Notes: generated by a model from the letters alone, not told the origin. A stretch of 64,000 nt of DNA from Ruegeria arenilitoris (GCF_013030265.1 NZ_WPZQ01000003.1:62001-126000), one strand, 5' to 3'. Numbered from the stretch's first letter, positions 9,486 through 17,686 are shown. Numbers and translations: made by a program.

Positions 9486-10597
9486 TTGTCTCCTCCCAAA
9501 GATTCACGTTTGCCCAAATCGATCACCGAGGCGCTTTGAACGCCAAGCCAGACGGTATCGCCCCGGCTGTGATCGACTGTGTGAAAGTAGTTCGGCACTG
9601 CGACGGCGATGCTTTCGGGCAATCCGTCGATGCGCACATAATAGTGGACGCTCTCACCATAGAAGGCGACGTCCGATACCTCGCCTTGAACATAAGCGTC
9701 GTAGCCTTCCGGTTTTTCTGCGCTGATCTCCAATTGTTCGGGCCGAACGCCGACCAGAAGCTCCTTGTCATGCAGCTGAACGTTTGGATTCACCCCAATC
9801 ATCATCTGCCCAAACCCCTGAACAGTTACCTCCAGCGTTTCAGAATTTTCAGCCGTTACCTCGGCATCCAGAAAGTTCATCCCGCCGATGAAAGACGCCA
9901 CCTCCCGGTTGCACGGTTGGGAATACAGAACTTCGGGCTTGTCGACCTGCTTGAGTTGCCCAGCAAACATGACACCTATGCGATCGGACATGGTCATCGC
10001 CTCGTATTGGTCATGAGTGACCATGACGAAAGTAATTCCAAGCTTTTGCTGCAGACGGCGCATTTCCAGCTGCATGGCTTCGCGCAAGTTCTTGTCCAGC
10101 GCGGAAAGAGGCTCATCCAACAGCAGCACTTTCGGCCGCATAACCAACGCACGAGCGAGCGCCACGCGTTGACGCTGACCGCCCGACAACTCATTGGCCT
10201 TGCGGTCCTGCAAGCCTCCAAGCTCGACCATCTCAAGCGCTTCGGCAACGCGCTCCTTGATTTCCTTGCGCGAGAGCTTTGTCTTGCGCAAACCGAACCC
10301 GACATTGTCGCCAACATTCAGGTGAGGAAAGATCGCGTAACTTTGAAACACCATATTGGTGGGGCGTTTGTTGGCAGGCACCTCGCCCATTATGCGCCCA
10401 TCAATCCGGATCTCCCCTTCTTCGTGATCCTGAAACCCTGCGATGATACGGAGAGCCGTAGTCTTGCCGCAGCCCGACGGCCCAAGCAGCGAAAAAAACT
10501 CACCCTCTTTCAAGGTTAGGTTCAGATCAGACACAGCCACAAAGGACCCAAAGCGTTTTTCAACACCCTGAATTTCGATGATGTTCTGTTCGCTCAT
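9482..10597 (-). CDS. ABC transporter ATPase, PotA-like
   Basis: Energises import of the amine substrate from the cytoplasmic side. Walker A GPSGCGKTT, signature LSGGQRQRVALARAL and Walker B LLLDEPLSALD are all intact. A C-terminal TOBE-type domain (about residues 270-370) is typical of the PotA/MalK group. The ATG at 10597 (MSEQNIIEI) is chosen because AAGGA lies about 10 bases upstream; earlier TTG and ATG codons are too close to it. It overlaps the binding-protein gene by 4 bp and follows the PotC-like permease by 20 bp. Confidence 0.88.
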   Translation of the reverse strand: MSEQNIIEIQGVEKRFGSFVAVSDLNLTLKEGEFFSLLGPSGCGKTTALRIIAGFQDHEEGEIRIDGRIMGEVPANKRPTNMVFQSYAIFPHLNVGDNVGFGLRKTKLSRKEIKERVAEALEMVELGGLQDRKANELSGGQRQRVALARALVMRPKVLLLDEPLSALDKNLREAMQLEMRRLQQKLGITFVMVTHDQYEAMTMSDRIGVMFAGQLKQVDKPEVLYSQPCNREVASFIGGMNFLDAEVTAENSETLEVTVQGFGQMMIGVNPNVQLHDKELLVGVRPEQLEISAEKPEGYDAYVQGEVSDVAFYGESVHYYVRIDGLPESIAVAVPNYFHTVDHSRGDTVWLGVQSASVIDLGKRESLGGDK

Positions 10598-10617
10598 CTT
10601 GTTCATTTCCTTTGGCT

Positions 10618-11412
10618 TCAATCCGAGGACTGGGTGGAACGGCGGCGGAAATACTCGGCAATCAACAGCAGCAGGACCGAGGACATCAGAAGCAGAGACC
10701 CCAATGCCAACGTGTTGGGCAGTTTTGCCGGGAAGCGGATCTGGCTCCAGATATAGACCGGCAGCGTCGGGCTGTTTCCGGACAGGAAAAAGGCTAGAAC
10801 GAATTCGTCAAACGACACGGTAAAGGTGACCAGAAGGCTGGCGATTATGCCGGGTGCAACAATGGGCAGAGTGACCCGCCGAAACGTACCCACAACGCTT
10901 TCACCAAGGTCAAAGGCGGCCTCTTCCAACGACTGGTCGAAATCATCAAAGGCGGATTTCATGATCGATACAGCGAAGGGCAAGGCCACAAATACATGGC
11001 CTAGTATAACGGTGGTCAGAGAGGGCTTCAGTCCAATGCTGATGAACAAAACCAGCATTGAGCTGGCGACAATGATGCCGGGAATGACCAGCGGAAGCAT
11101 GACCAATCCTTCAGACACTTCCCGCCCCTTGAACCGATACCGGACATAGGCACGCGCTGCGAACAGACCCAGCGAAGTTGCCATAACAGCGGTTACGCTG
11201 CCGACGATCAGCGAGTTTACCATCGCCTGCAGCAGCGTATCCTGCTGTCCAAGTTGCGCGTACCACTTCAACGTGAACCCCTTGAGAGGGAAGGCCACAA
11301 TAGTTCCATCGTTGAACGAAAACAGCGGCAGTAGCAGCACTGGCAGATAGAGGAACACCAAATACGCAACAGCATAAACAAGAAGCCAGGGAATCCTGAT
11401 AACTTTGGTCAT
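10618..11412 (-). CDS. ABC permease, PotC-like
   Basis: A 264-residue inner-membrane permease with six predicted helices and the EAA loop that docks the ATPase (EEAAFDLGESVVGTFRRVTLP at about residues 160-180). It forms a heterodimer with the PotB-like product, whose gene it overlaps by 4 bp. Confidence 0.88.
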   Translation of the reverse strand: MTKVIRIPWLLVYAVAYLVFLYLPVLLLPLFSFNDGTIVAFPLKGFTLKWYAQLGQQDTLLQAMVNSLIVGSVTAVMATSLGLFAARAYVRYRFKGREVSEGLVMLPLVIPGIIVASSMLVLFISIGLKPSLTTVILGHVFVALPFAVSIMKSAFDDFDQSLEEAAFDLGESVVGTFRRVTLPIVAPGIIASLLVTFTVSFDEFVLAFFLSGNSPTLPVYIWSQIRFPAKLPNTLALGSLLLMSSVLLLLIAEYFRRRSTQSSD

Positions 11413-12272
11413 CTGATCCTCCTGCCCAGTGCCGTGACGATGACCACAAAAAGGATTGCCACACAGCCCACAGACAACATCGCCAGAAGTGAAAGAGTTG
11501 CACCGAGTGGCCAGTCATTAGCCGCGCCAAACTGCACCTGTATCAGGTTCGCGACCATCTTGCCTTGTGAGCCACCGACCAGAGCCGGAGTGACGTAGTC
11601 CCCAACCGTGGGTATGAAGATTATTAAACATGCTGCAATGACCCCCGGCACGGTCAAAGGCAGCGTCACGCGGACAAACCGCTCCAATTTACTGCAACCC
11701 AGATCAGTGGCCGCTTCCAGCAGGCTCCGATCAATCTTTTGCAAAGAAACGTAAATTGGCAGGATCGCAAACGGTGCCCATGCATGTGCTAGGGTGAGAA
11801 CCACGGCAAACTCATTATACAGAAGAAAAGTCAGTGGCTCCTGAATCAGGCCCAGAGAAATCAGGGCCGAATTCATCACACCATTAAAGCCGAGGATCAG
11901 TTTCCAGCTGAATACGCGCAGCAGATAGCTGCTCCAGAACGGAATGGTGATCAGCAAAAGCCACAGCGTTTTCTTCTGCGTCCTGAACGCTATGAAATAG
12001 GCGATAGGATACGCCAAACAAACCGTTGCAAGCGTCACAGCACCCGCAATGACTATTGAACGGATCATCAGGTGGCGCACCAGCGGATCAGTAAGTGCTT
12101 CCTGATAATTTGCCCAGGTCAGCGTTCGATCAATTTCAACGTAGTTTTGCGTCCAAAAACTATAGGCAACCAAAATGCAAAGCGGGACGGCAACCAGCAA
12201 GCCAACGTAAAGCGTCGCAGGCGCGCTTAGTGCAAGGCCTTTGCCCGTCTCACTTCTTATGACTCCAGCCAT
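11409..12272 (-). CDS. ABC permease, PotB-like
   Basis: First gene of the long minus-strand operon that ends with mttB; 287 residues with about six transmembrane helices. An EAA-type loop, LEAATDLGCSKLERFVRVTL, is present at about residue 190. The promoter region shared with the divergent TetR gene (12273-12461) holds a strong palindrome, so transport and catabolism are probably co-induced. Confidence 0.88.
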   Translation of the reverse strand: MAGVIRSETGKGLALSAPATLYVGLLVAVPLCILVAYSFWTQNYVEIDRTLTWANYQEALTDPLVRHLMIRSIVIAGAVTLATVCLAYPIAYFIAFRTQKKTLWLLLITIPFWSSYLLRVFSWKLILGFNGVMNSALISLGLIQEPLTFLLYNEFAVVLTLAHAWAPFAILPIYVSLQKIDRSLLEAATDLGCSKLERFVRVTLPLTVPGVIAACLIIFIPTVGDYVTPALVGGSQGKMVANLIQVQFGAANDWPLGATLSLLAMLSVGCVAILFVVIVTALGRRIR

Positions 12273-12319
12273 GCTTCCCTGCTGACTTAACTTTCGGTGG
12301 CGCGGTGATCTCGATCACA

Positions 12320-12339
12320 AAATGGACAATCGTCCATTT
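12320..12339. promoter_or_regulatory. 20-bp palindromic operator in the TetR/potB intergenic region
   Basis: AAATGGAC-AATC-GTCCATTT has perfect 8-bp arms around a 4-bp centre. It lies 48 bp before the potB-like start and 122 bp before the divergent TetR start, a normal place for an autoregulated TetR/BetI-type repressor. Its inner 18 bp match the 1962-1979 site at AATG, GT and CATT and in overall spacing. Confidence 0.72.
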
Positions 12340-12461
12340 AAATCTGGAGTTTTCAGGTAAGCTGTGTCAACTGATATTTTCACAAGCGGCACTGGCCAAA
12401 CTGCCAAGAGACGCTAGAACGCGCTGCAAGAGGCTGAAAACAAACAAGACCACCGGAAGAA

Positions 12462-13103
12462 ATGACTGGAAAACGCCAACAGATACGTGAACGAAATCGC
12501 CTTACTCTTATCGAGGCCGTGCTCGACTCAGTTGCGGAAAAAGGAATCTCCGAGACGTCAGTCAGCGAAATTATTCAACGCGCTGAACTATCTCGTGGCA
12601 TGATCCACCTACATTTTGGCGGCAAGGATAACCTTGTTGACGAGGCTGCCCGGCACTCGTCCGAGCAGTATTACAACGGTATATATGCCCTGCTGGAAAC
12701 AACCGGACAAACTGGCCAGGAACACATTGAGATGATTGTCAGAGGAGACTTAAGTGAAGCCATCCTCAACAAAAAGAACGTTTCAATTTGGTACGCATTT
12801 CGCGGGGAAGCCCGAAACAGAGCAGCGATAGCAGCCTTTTCAGATACACGCGATGCAAAGCTTCGGAACCTTGTCTTCAATGCATTCGCGCGAATTGCAA
12901 AAGAAGCCGACATCGAACATGCCAATCAGGTTGCACGGGATGCAACCCACGGCACACTCGCCATGTTGGAAGGCATGTGGACCGACTATCTGCTCCACCC
13001 GGATTCATTTGATCGCACCGAGGCAATGAGAATTGTTTTTCGATTTCTGCGGGCAATGTTCCCGAAACACTTTGACCTAAGCGGTGCCCTTTTAATTGAA
13101 TGA
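12462..13103 (+). CDS. TetR/AcrR regulator, BetI-like
   Basis: A 213-residue repressor divergent from the potBCAD-demethylase operon. The helix-turn-helix spans about residues 10-55, with ELSRGMIHLHFGGKDNL as its recognition region. The ligand domain carries NVSIWYAFRGEARN and GMWTDYLLHPDSF, features shared with the regulator at 1236 (AIWFSFRAEA, GLWTDYHLHSEIF). Both proteins also end in a similar FRFLRAMFPKHFDL or VLQSMFPKHFEI segment. It probably controls the operon by binding the adjacent palindrome; the inducer is unknown. Confidence 0.85.
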   Translation: MTGKRQQIRERNRLTLIEAVLDSVAEKGISETSVSEIIQRAELSRGMIHLHFGGKDNLVDEAARHSSEQYYNGIYALLETTGQTGQEHIEMIVRGDLSEAILNKKNVSIWYAFRGEARNRAAIAAFSDTRDAKLRNLVFNAFARIAKEADIEHANQVARDATHGTLAMLEGMWTDYLLHPDSFDRTEAMRIVFRFLRAMFPKHFDLSGALLIE

Positions 13104-13379
13104 GATTTGGGACCAGTTTCCTAACAGGCGCTTAGGAAGTGGATAATCTCCATCTTTAAATCAACACGATGACAGCATCGTAGGGGCGCAAGAAGTTCAT
13201 TTGAACCGACAGCAATGCGCGACTTTTTCGTCACGCCGAGCCGGTCTCGTTCCGATCCCGATGAAGCAGTTTGTGTTTCACGCCCCGCTGCCCCACCTCT
13301 CATCGAGATAAACCTTCATATCAAAATCGGGACCTTTCTGATTCAACCCGATCTGCTTCAATGATGAGCAAACTAACAA

Positions 13380-14135
13380 CTACCTCAACACCGGGCCATT
13401 GATCACCAAAGACTGCATGTTGAGATGTGCGTCGACCAGAAAATGCTCCATCAGGTTCTGGCGTGACAGGACATCCGCCGGTTTTCCATGATCGACGATC
13501 CGTCCGCTGCTTATCAAATGTACATGATCGCAATATCGTGCCACCAAATTCAGATCATGCAGGGTCATAAGAACCGTCCGGCTTCGCCGTTTGACCTCGT
13601 TCAACAGCACCAATTGGTAGTGGAGATCAAGATGGTTGGTCGGCTCATCCAGAATGTAGATTTCCGGGTCACAGGCCAGCAACTGAGCAAAATAACACCG
13701 CTGAAGTTCTCCGCCTGACAGGCGATCGGCAGGTTGGTTCCGCTTTTGGATTAGCCCCACCAGCTTAAGTGCTTCATCTCTGCGTAGAACCAGATCAACT
13801 CCGTCCAGGCCAAGAGCGGACAGACCAATTTCAACGATATCCGATGGGGTCAACCCGGCCAGCAAACCAGAGCTTTGCACCAACGCACCGCATTTCCGCG
13901 CCCATTCGTGATAGGCATAGTCTTCAATATCGCGACCATCTGCAGCGATTTCACCTGCTGCAGGGCGCTCAGCGCGGTAGATCGTACGAAGAACAGTGGT
14001 CTTACCCGCCCCGTTAGGGCCAAGCAAGCAATGCACCTCGCCTTTGGGGACGGCCAGAGAAACGCCTTGAACATATGGCTTGCCTCCGACATCCACCGAC
14101 AGGTTGCGGATATCGAGTGCGGGATCAGACTGCAC
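13380..14135 (-). CDS. btuD: ABC ATPase for vitamin B12/corrinoid import
   Basis: FecE/BtuD-type ATPase of 251 residues. Walker A GPNGAGKTT, signature LSGGELQRCYFAQLL and Walker B IYILDEPTNHLDL are intact. It overlaps the permease gene by 11 bp and ends the riboswitch-controlled operon. Siderophore importers share this fold; the B12 assignment rests on the cobalamin riboswitch at the head of the operon. Confidence 0.85.
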   Translation of the reverse strand: MQSDPALDIRNLSVDVGGKPYVQGVSLAVPKGEVHCLLGPNGAGKTTVLRTIYRAERPAAGEIAADGRDIEDYAYHEWARKCGALVQSSGLLAGLTPSDIVEIGLSALGLDGVDLVLRRDEALKLVGLIQKRNQPADRLSGGELQRCYFAQLLACDPEIYILDEPTNHLDLHYQLVLLNEVKRRSRTVLMTLHDLNLVARYCDHVHLISSGRIVDHGKPADVLSRQNLMEHFLVDAHLNMQSLVINGPVLR

Positions 14136-15132
14136 GGCGCAACCCTCTCAATATCAGGATAAAAGGCGGTGCCGCAAACAGTGCCAGAAGCACACCAAGC
14201 GGCAGTTCCTCGGGCGCCAGCAGGGTTCTACATAGAAGGTCGACAGCAATCAAAACAATCGCCCCCAGCACCATCGACAGGGGTAGTAGAACCCTGTGCC
14301 GCGCACCTACCAGCAGCCGCGCCATATGCGGCACAATCAGGCCGATAAAGCCGACGATACCGGCGACGGAAACCGCCAAACCGGTCAGCACAACCGTTGC
14401 CACGAATATCATGACACGCAGACGCCCTGTGCGAATTCCCAGTGCCTGAGCGCGCTCTTCCCCCAACAAGGTCGCGTCCAGAGCATTCGCGCGCATCAGG
14501 AACACGCCAGCAATCACCACAAGTGCCAGCGCAAGCAAGGGCAACTCTCGCCACTCTGTGCCCGCCGCTGTGCCCATGAGCCAGTCCAGGGCGTTACGGG
14601 TAACATGTGGGTCCCCAATATATAGGAAAAAGGCCGTCACCGACTGGAACATCAGCGAGACTGCAACGCCCGCCAGTATAACAATCAGCGGATCAAGCTG
14701 ACGCCCACGTTGCTGAGACAGTCCAAGCGTCATCAGAAACGCCAGCGCTGCACCTGAAAACGCGATCAGGGGGACACCGACGGTTTCGGTCACTTCGGAC
14801 GGCAACCAGATGATCGCTGCGACCGCTGCCGCAGAAGCACCGGATGACAGACCCATCAGATAGGGGTCTGCCATCGGGTTGCGCAGGGCCGTTTGCATCA
14901 AAGCGCCAGCAAGGGCGAGCCCGGCCCCGATCAGTCCAACTGCCAATACGCGCGGGATGCGCCACTGCCACACAATCAGGGACAGCCCCCGCGGGGCATC
15001 CTCATTGCGCATCAGAATGGCAACACGATCCGACCAGCTTATGTCGGCTGTCCCCCACAGAATGCCGGCAATGGCGACAAGCACCATTACGACCATCGCC
15101 GTGGGAAACAGGACCAGGAACCGGGATTGCAT
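14125..15132 (-). CDS. btuC: FecCD/BtuC-family ABC permease
   Basis: A 335-residue permease with about ten hydrophobic segments and the family stretch GAGLALAGALMQTALRNPMA near residue 75. A GFIGLIVPHMARLLVGARH segment, close to the ATPase contact, lies at about residue 265. It abuts the binding-protein gene directly. It is expected to form the B12 import channel with BtuD. Confidence 0.85.
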   Translation of the reverse strand: MQSRFLVLFPTAMVVMVLVAIAGILWGTADISWSDRVAILMRNEDAPRGLSLIVWQWRIPRVLAVGLIGAGLALAGALMQTALRNPMADPYLMGLSSGASAAAVAAIIWLPSEVTETVGVPLIAFSGAALAFLMTLGLSQQRGRQLDPLIVILAGVAVSLMFQSVTAFFLYIGDPHVTRNALDWLMGTAAGTEWRELPLLALALVVIAGVFLMRANALDATLLGEERAQALGIRTGRLRVMIFVATVVLTGLAVSVAGIVGFIGLIVPHMARLLVGARHRVLLPLSMVLGAIVLIAVDLLCRTLLAPEELPLGVLLALFAAPPFILILRGLRRAV

Positions 15133-16065
15133 TTACTCGAGTTCCGCCAGTTGGGCGTTCAGGTTCTCAACACCATCGGCAAAACGCATCCCGAGAAGGG
15201 TTTCAGAGAACGGAACAGTGACGAAGCGACCCTCTTTAACAGCAGTCAACTCGGACAAAACCGGATCGCTTTCCATATAGGCACGCTTTTCGTCTGCCGA
15301 AGACCAACCCGCGTCGATCAGCAGGATCACATCGGGGTCTGCCTCGACCACGCGTTCCCATGCCAGATCGACCCATGTGCCTTCGACATCGTCACTGATG
15401 CTTTTCAGCCCGGCGGTTCTTGCGACCAATGCGGGCCCTCCACAGCAACCGATCGAGTAAGGTGTCTCATCGCCACTGTCGTAGATAAACGCCGTACGGC
15501 CAGCCCCTTCCGGGTCAGTCTGAACCGCCTCGATACGCGCACGGGTCTCAGCGATCAGCTTGCCCGCGCGATCTTCAACATCGAAAATCTGCCCGATCTT
15601 TTCGATGTCGTTCAGGATCGGCTCGATGGTCAAAGGTACATCCTTCGGATGCGCTTCTTTGCAGGATGCGTCAACCAGGTAGGTACCGATTGCCAGATCA
15701 TGCCATTTCTGCGCTGATCCAAGGTTGTCTTCGGAAAATGCGGACCCAAAACCCGCGAACAAAAAATCCGGCTCATTGGCCAGCACCACCTCTGCGGCCG
15801 GGTATTTCTCGGCCAGGACCGGGACGGACTCAAACGCCACTTTCCACTGGGCTGGCATTTCATCATCCAGATAAGAGGTACCAACCATCGAACCTTCAAG
15901 CCCAAGTGCCAACATTACTTCGGTCGCTTGCTGGTTCAGGGTAATCGCCCGCGTTGGCGCCTTGTCGAAGGTGTAATCGATCCCGCAGCTTTGTACGGTG
16001 ACCGGATCGGCCTGGGCTGTAGCCGCGACAAATCCAAGCGGCACGATGAATTTAAGCAGGTTCAT
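15133..16065 (-). CDS. btuF: Periplasmic corrinoid-binding protein (BtuF-like)
   Basis: A 310-residue binding protein of the PF01497 type. A signal peptide (MNLLKFIVPLGFVAATAQA) precedes the two-lobed domain; TRAITLNQQATEVMLALGL in the first lobe and DVILLIDAGW in the second are typical. The ATG at 16065 is chosen because AGGAGATACCC stands directly before it and the signal peptide begins there. The gene overlaps the preceding ferredoxin gene by 14 bp. The ligand is inferred from the riboswitch. Confidence 0.83.
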   Translation of the reverse strand: MNLLKFIVPLGFVAATAQADPVTVQSCGIDYTFDKAPTRAITLNQQATEVMLALGLEGSMVGTSYLDDEMPAQWKVAFESVPVLAEKYPAAEVVLANEPDFLFAGFGSAFSEDNLGSAQKWHDLAIGTYLVDASCKEAHPKDVPLTIEPILNDIEKIGQIFDVEDRAGKLIAETRARIEAVQTDPEGAGRTAFIYDSGDETPYSIGCCGGPALVARTAGLKSISDDVEGTWVDLAWERVVEADPDVILLIDAGWSSADEKRAYMESDPVLSELTAVKEGRFVTVPFSETLLGMRFADGVENLNAQLAELE

Positions 16066-16771
16066 GGGTATCTCCTGTTTGATGAATAAGCAGTGATCGA
16101 GGAGTGGTTCCGGCGCAAAGCGCCTGAGAAACAAAGGTCCGGATGTCGTCCAGGTTCTCCACGCGATACCAATCGCCGTGTGGATAGTGGACGATCACTG
16201 GCCCAGCATTACAGGGAAACAGGCAGCCGGTTGTTGCCACCAGACATTCAGAACTTTTGCCTGCATGGCCGAGTTCTTTTTTAAGCGCATCCACCAGATT
16301 GGGGGCGTCTTTCAGGTGACATCGCGGGCCTGCACAGACGAGTAGATGGTGGCGAAAGGCAGGAGGGCTGTCCCACCCTTTGCCGAGCTCACCGGAAGGT
16401 TTCGGCCTAATTGGTTTCAGCAGAACATCTGCATTTGCGGCAGCCCGAATGACGTCTGAATCCATTTGCAGCGGTTTGGCGAAGAACAGCTCAGGTGCGG
16501 TTATTGTCCGCCTGTGCAACCAGCTTGCTGCCGCATTTGGCAACCAGTTTTCGAGGCTCTGGGAAAACGGCAAGCCAATTGGACGCAACTCGATGCGCTT
16601 GGCTCCCTGCTCCGTGAGATCATCTAGAGCATGCCAAAGCCCATCACCGGATGCCTCCAACCTGACAGCGCGGGCTTCTGTAGGCGCGGCCTCAATCAGA
16701 GCGTTTGCAAGGTGGCGGAACCGGGATTGGCTGACATAATTTGCCGAAATCAAATAGATAAATGCGTCCAT
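16052..16771 (-). CDS. Chelatase-like/thioredoxin-fold [2Fe-2S] ferredoxin domain protein
   Basis: A 239-residue protein, first in the B12 uptake operon. The C-terminal part (about 140-215) has the Cys pattern of thioredoxin-like ferredoxins: CAGPRC, then CLFPC, followed by AGPVIVHYPHGDWY (COG3411-like). The N-terminal part (about 1-100) resembles a CbiX/sirohydrochlorin-chelatase half domain, though weakly. A role in cobalt or corrinoid handling is inferred from the riboswitch and from the coupling to btuF. The ATG at 16771 has only a weak GGGGCAGAG before it, whereas a strong ribosome site serves an overlapping small frame upstream, so translation may be coupled. Confidence 0.68.
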   Translation of the reverse strand: MDAFIYLISANYVSQSRFRHLANALIEAAPTEARAVRLEASGDGLWHALDDLTEQGAKRIELRPIGLPFSQSLENWLPNAAASWLHRRTITAPELFFAKPLQMDSDVIRAAANADVLLKPIRPKPSGELGKGWDSPPAFRHHLLVCAGPRCHLKDAPNLVDALKKELGHAGKSSECLVATTGCLFPCNAGPVIVHYPHGDWYRVENLDDIRTFVSQALCAGTTPRSLLIHQTGDTHEPA

Positions 16772-16830
16772 CTCTGCCCCGAAACAGGAGGCAGGTCGGC
16801 ACAATGCACTGGCCCGAAGATATCCATCAT
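16750..16830 (-). CDS. Possible 26-codon leader ORF below the riboswitch
   Basis: GAGGAGG stands 5 bases before an ATG-ATG pair that opens a 26-codon frame (MMDIFGPVHCADLPPVSG...). It overlaps the start of the ferredoxin gene in another frame and stops 22 bases inside it. It has the best ribosome site in the leader. It could be a coupling ORF, or the sequence may be the expression platform that the riboswitch masks. Confidence 0.3.
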   Translation of the reverse strand: MMDIFGPVHCADLPPVSGQRWTHLSI

Positions 16831-16872
16831 CTCATCCTCCTCGGGCCCTCCGCCCGGTTGGTTACATCCAGA

Positions 16873-17051
16873 TGATGGCAGGTCTCCTGACTTGCGGATC
16901 AAAGCTTGCCGTCCCTTCCCGGATCTTGGGCGATCCAGTGGCTCTGACGGGTTGCTCACCGCTTACAGTTGCGGGGGCAGTTTCGGATTTGGATAAACGT
17001 CCGCACCGAATTCCCTTTTATCCTTGCGGCAATCACCTCAAGGAACCATCA
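16873..17051 (-). ncRNA. Cobalamin riboswitch controlling B12 uptake
   Basis: Read on the minus strand, the B12 box GCCCCCGCAACTGTAAGCGG (16959-16978) is perfect. The other conserved blocks follow: GCCACTG, GGGAAGG and AGTCAGGAGACCTGCC. A closing P1 helix forms between TGATGGT at the 5' end and GCCATCA at the 3' end. A GC-rich hairpin, CGGGC-GGAG-GGCCCG, follows next to the GAGGAGG ribosome site, which suggests translational control. B12 should switch the uptake operon off. Confidence 0.95.
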
Positions 17052-17157
17052 CGGCGAAAAAACACAAGCAAAGTTGATTCGACAAGAGTACGTGCTGGCT
17101 GATCGCTGGTATTTTGCCAGAAACTGCACGAGCGGACAAAGAAGTTCGCCACACTTC

Positions 17158-17204
17158 ACTCTATATATTGACAACTTGCCCTGGTGAAACCCAATATAGT
17201 GTTG
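17158..17204. promoter_or_regulatory. Pair of NrdR boxes over the nrd promoter
   Basis: Two 10-bp cores, CTATATATTG (17161-17170) and CAATATAGTG (17192-17201), match the NrdR-box core (C-w-A-t-A-T-a-T-w-G) at 10/10 and 9/10. They are spaced 31 bp start to start, the usual near-integral-turn spacing of paired boxes. TTGACA (17168-17173) and TATAGT (17195-17200) overlap the two boxes as possible promoter hexamers, with a long 21-bp spacer. Transcription would then begin close to the 5' edge of the riboswitch. NrdR with ATP/dATP is expected to repress here. Confidence 0.75.
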
Positions 17205-17371
17205 CTTCGGTTCTTTCGATTCCTGTCGAGAGCTAAGAGGGAAACCGGTTCGAATCCGGCGCTGCCCCCGCAACTGTAAGCGGAGAGTTCGGCTGAACAC
17301 GCCACTGAAAGTACGCTTTTGGGAAGGCCAGATCGAACGATGATCCGCGAGCCAGGAGACCTGCCGCAAGC
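17204..17371 (+). ncRNA. Cobalamin riboswitch controlling the class Ib RNR operon
   Basis: GCCCCCGCAACTGTAAGCGG (17264-17283), GCCACTG (17301-17307), TTGGGAAGG and AGCCAGGAGACCTGCC (17350-17365) are all present. P1 pairs GCTTCGG (17204-17210) with CCGCAAGC (17364-17371) around one bulged C. It stands 93 bp before nrdH, and the spacer contains hairpins (CGAAC-GGAGG-GTTCG near 17385). It should turn off the B12-independent reductase when B12 is plentiful. Confidence 0.95.
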
Positions 17372-17464
17372 TCGAATGATAACCACGAACGGAGGGTTCG
17401 GGGGCGTTTGACGGGCCTGTTTGCCCATGGCGTCCTCGGCTTTGATTAAAAGGACAGAGGACAA

Positions 17465-17686
17465 ATGAGCATTACCGTATATTCCAAACCCGCCTGCGTA
17501 CAATGCGCCGCGACCACCCGAGCGCTGGATGCAAAAGGCATCATTTATGATGTCGTGGACCTGACGCAGGACGACAGCGCCATGACCCACGTGGCTGAAC
17601 TTGGCTATCGACAGGCCCCCGTCGTTGTTGCAGGCAGTGATCACTGGTCCGGCTTCCGCCCCGATATGATCGCCCAACTGGCCTGA
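17465..17686 (+). CDS. nrdH: NrdH glutaredoxin-like electron donor
   Basis: A 73-residue thioredoxin-fold protein that reduces class Ib ribonucleotide reductase. The redox motif CVQC lies at residues 10-13, followed by AATTRALDAKGI and the conserved late WSGFRPD typical of NrdH. GAGGACAA precedes the ATG. First gene of nrdHIEF. Confidence 0.93.
   Translation: MSITVYSKPACVQCAATTRALDAKGIIYDVVDLTQDDSAMTHVAELGYRQAPVVVAGSDHWSGFRPDMIAQLA

Noticed and set aside
9467..10519. 350-codon plus-strand frame
   Set aside because: It lies wholly antisense to the PotA-like ATPase, whose motifs are all intact; it is a codon-bias shadow.
14893..15717. 274-codon plus-strand frame
   Set aside because: Antisense to btuC/btuF with no motif; the minus-strand genes are well supported.
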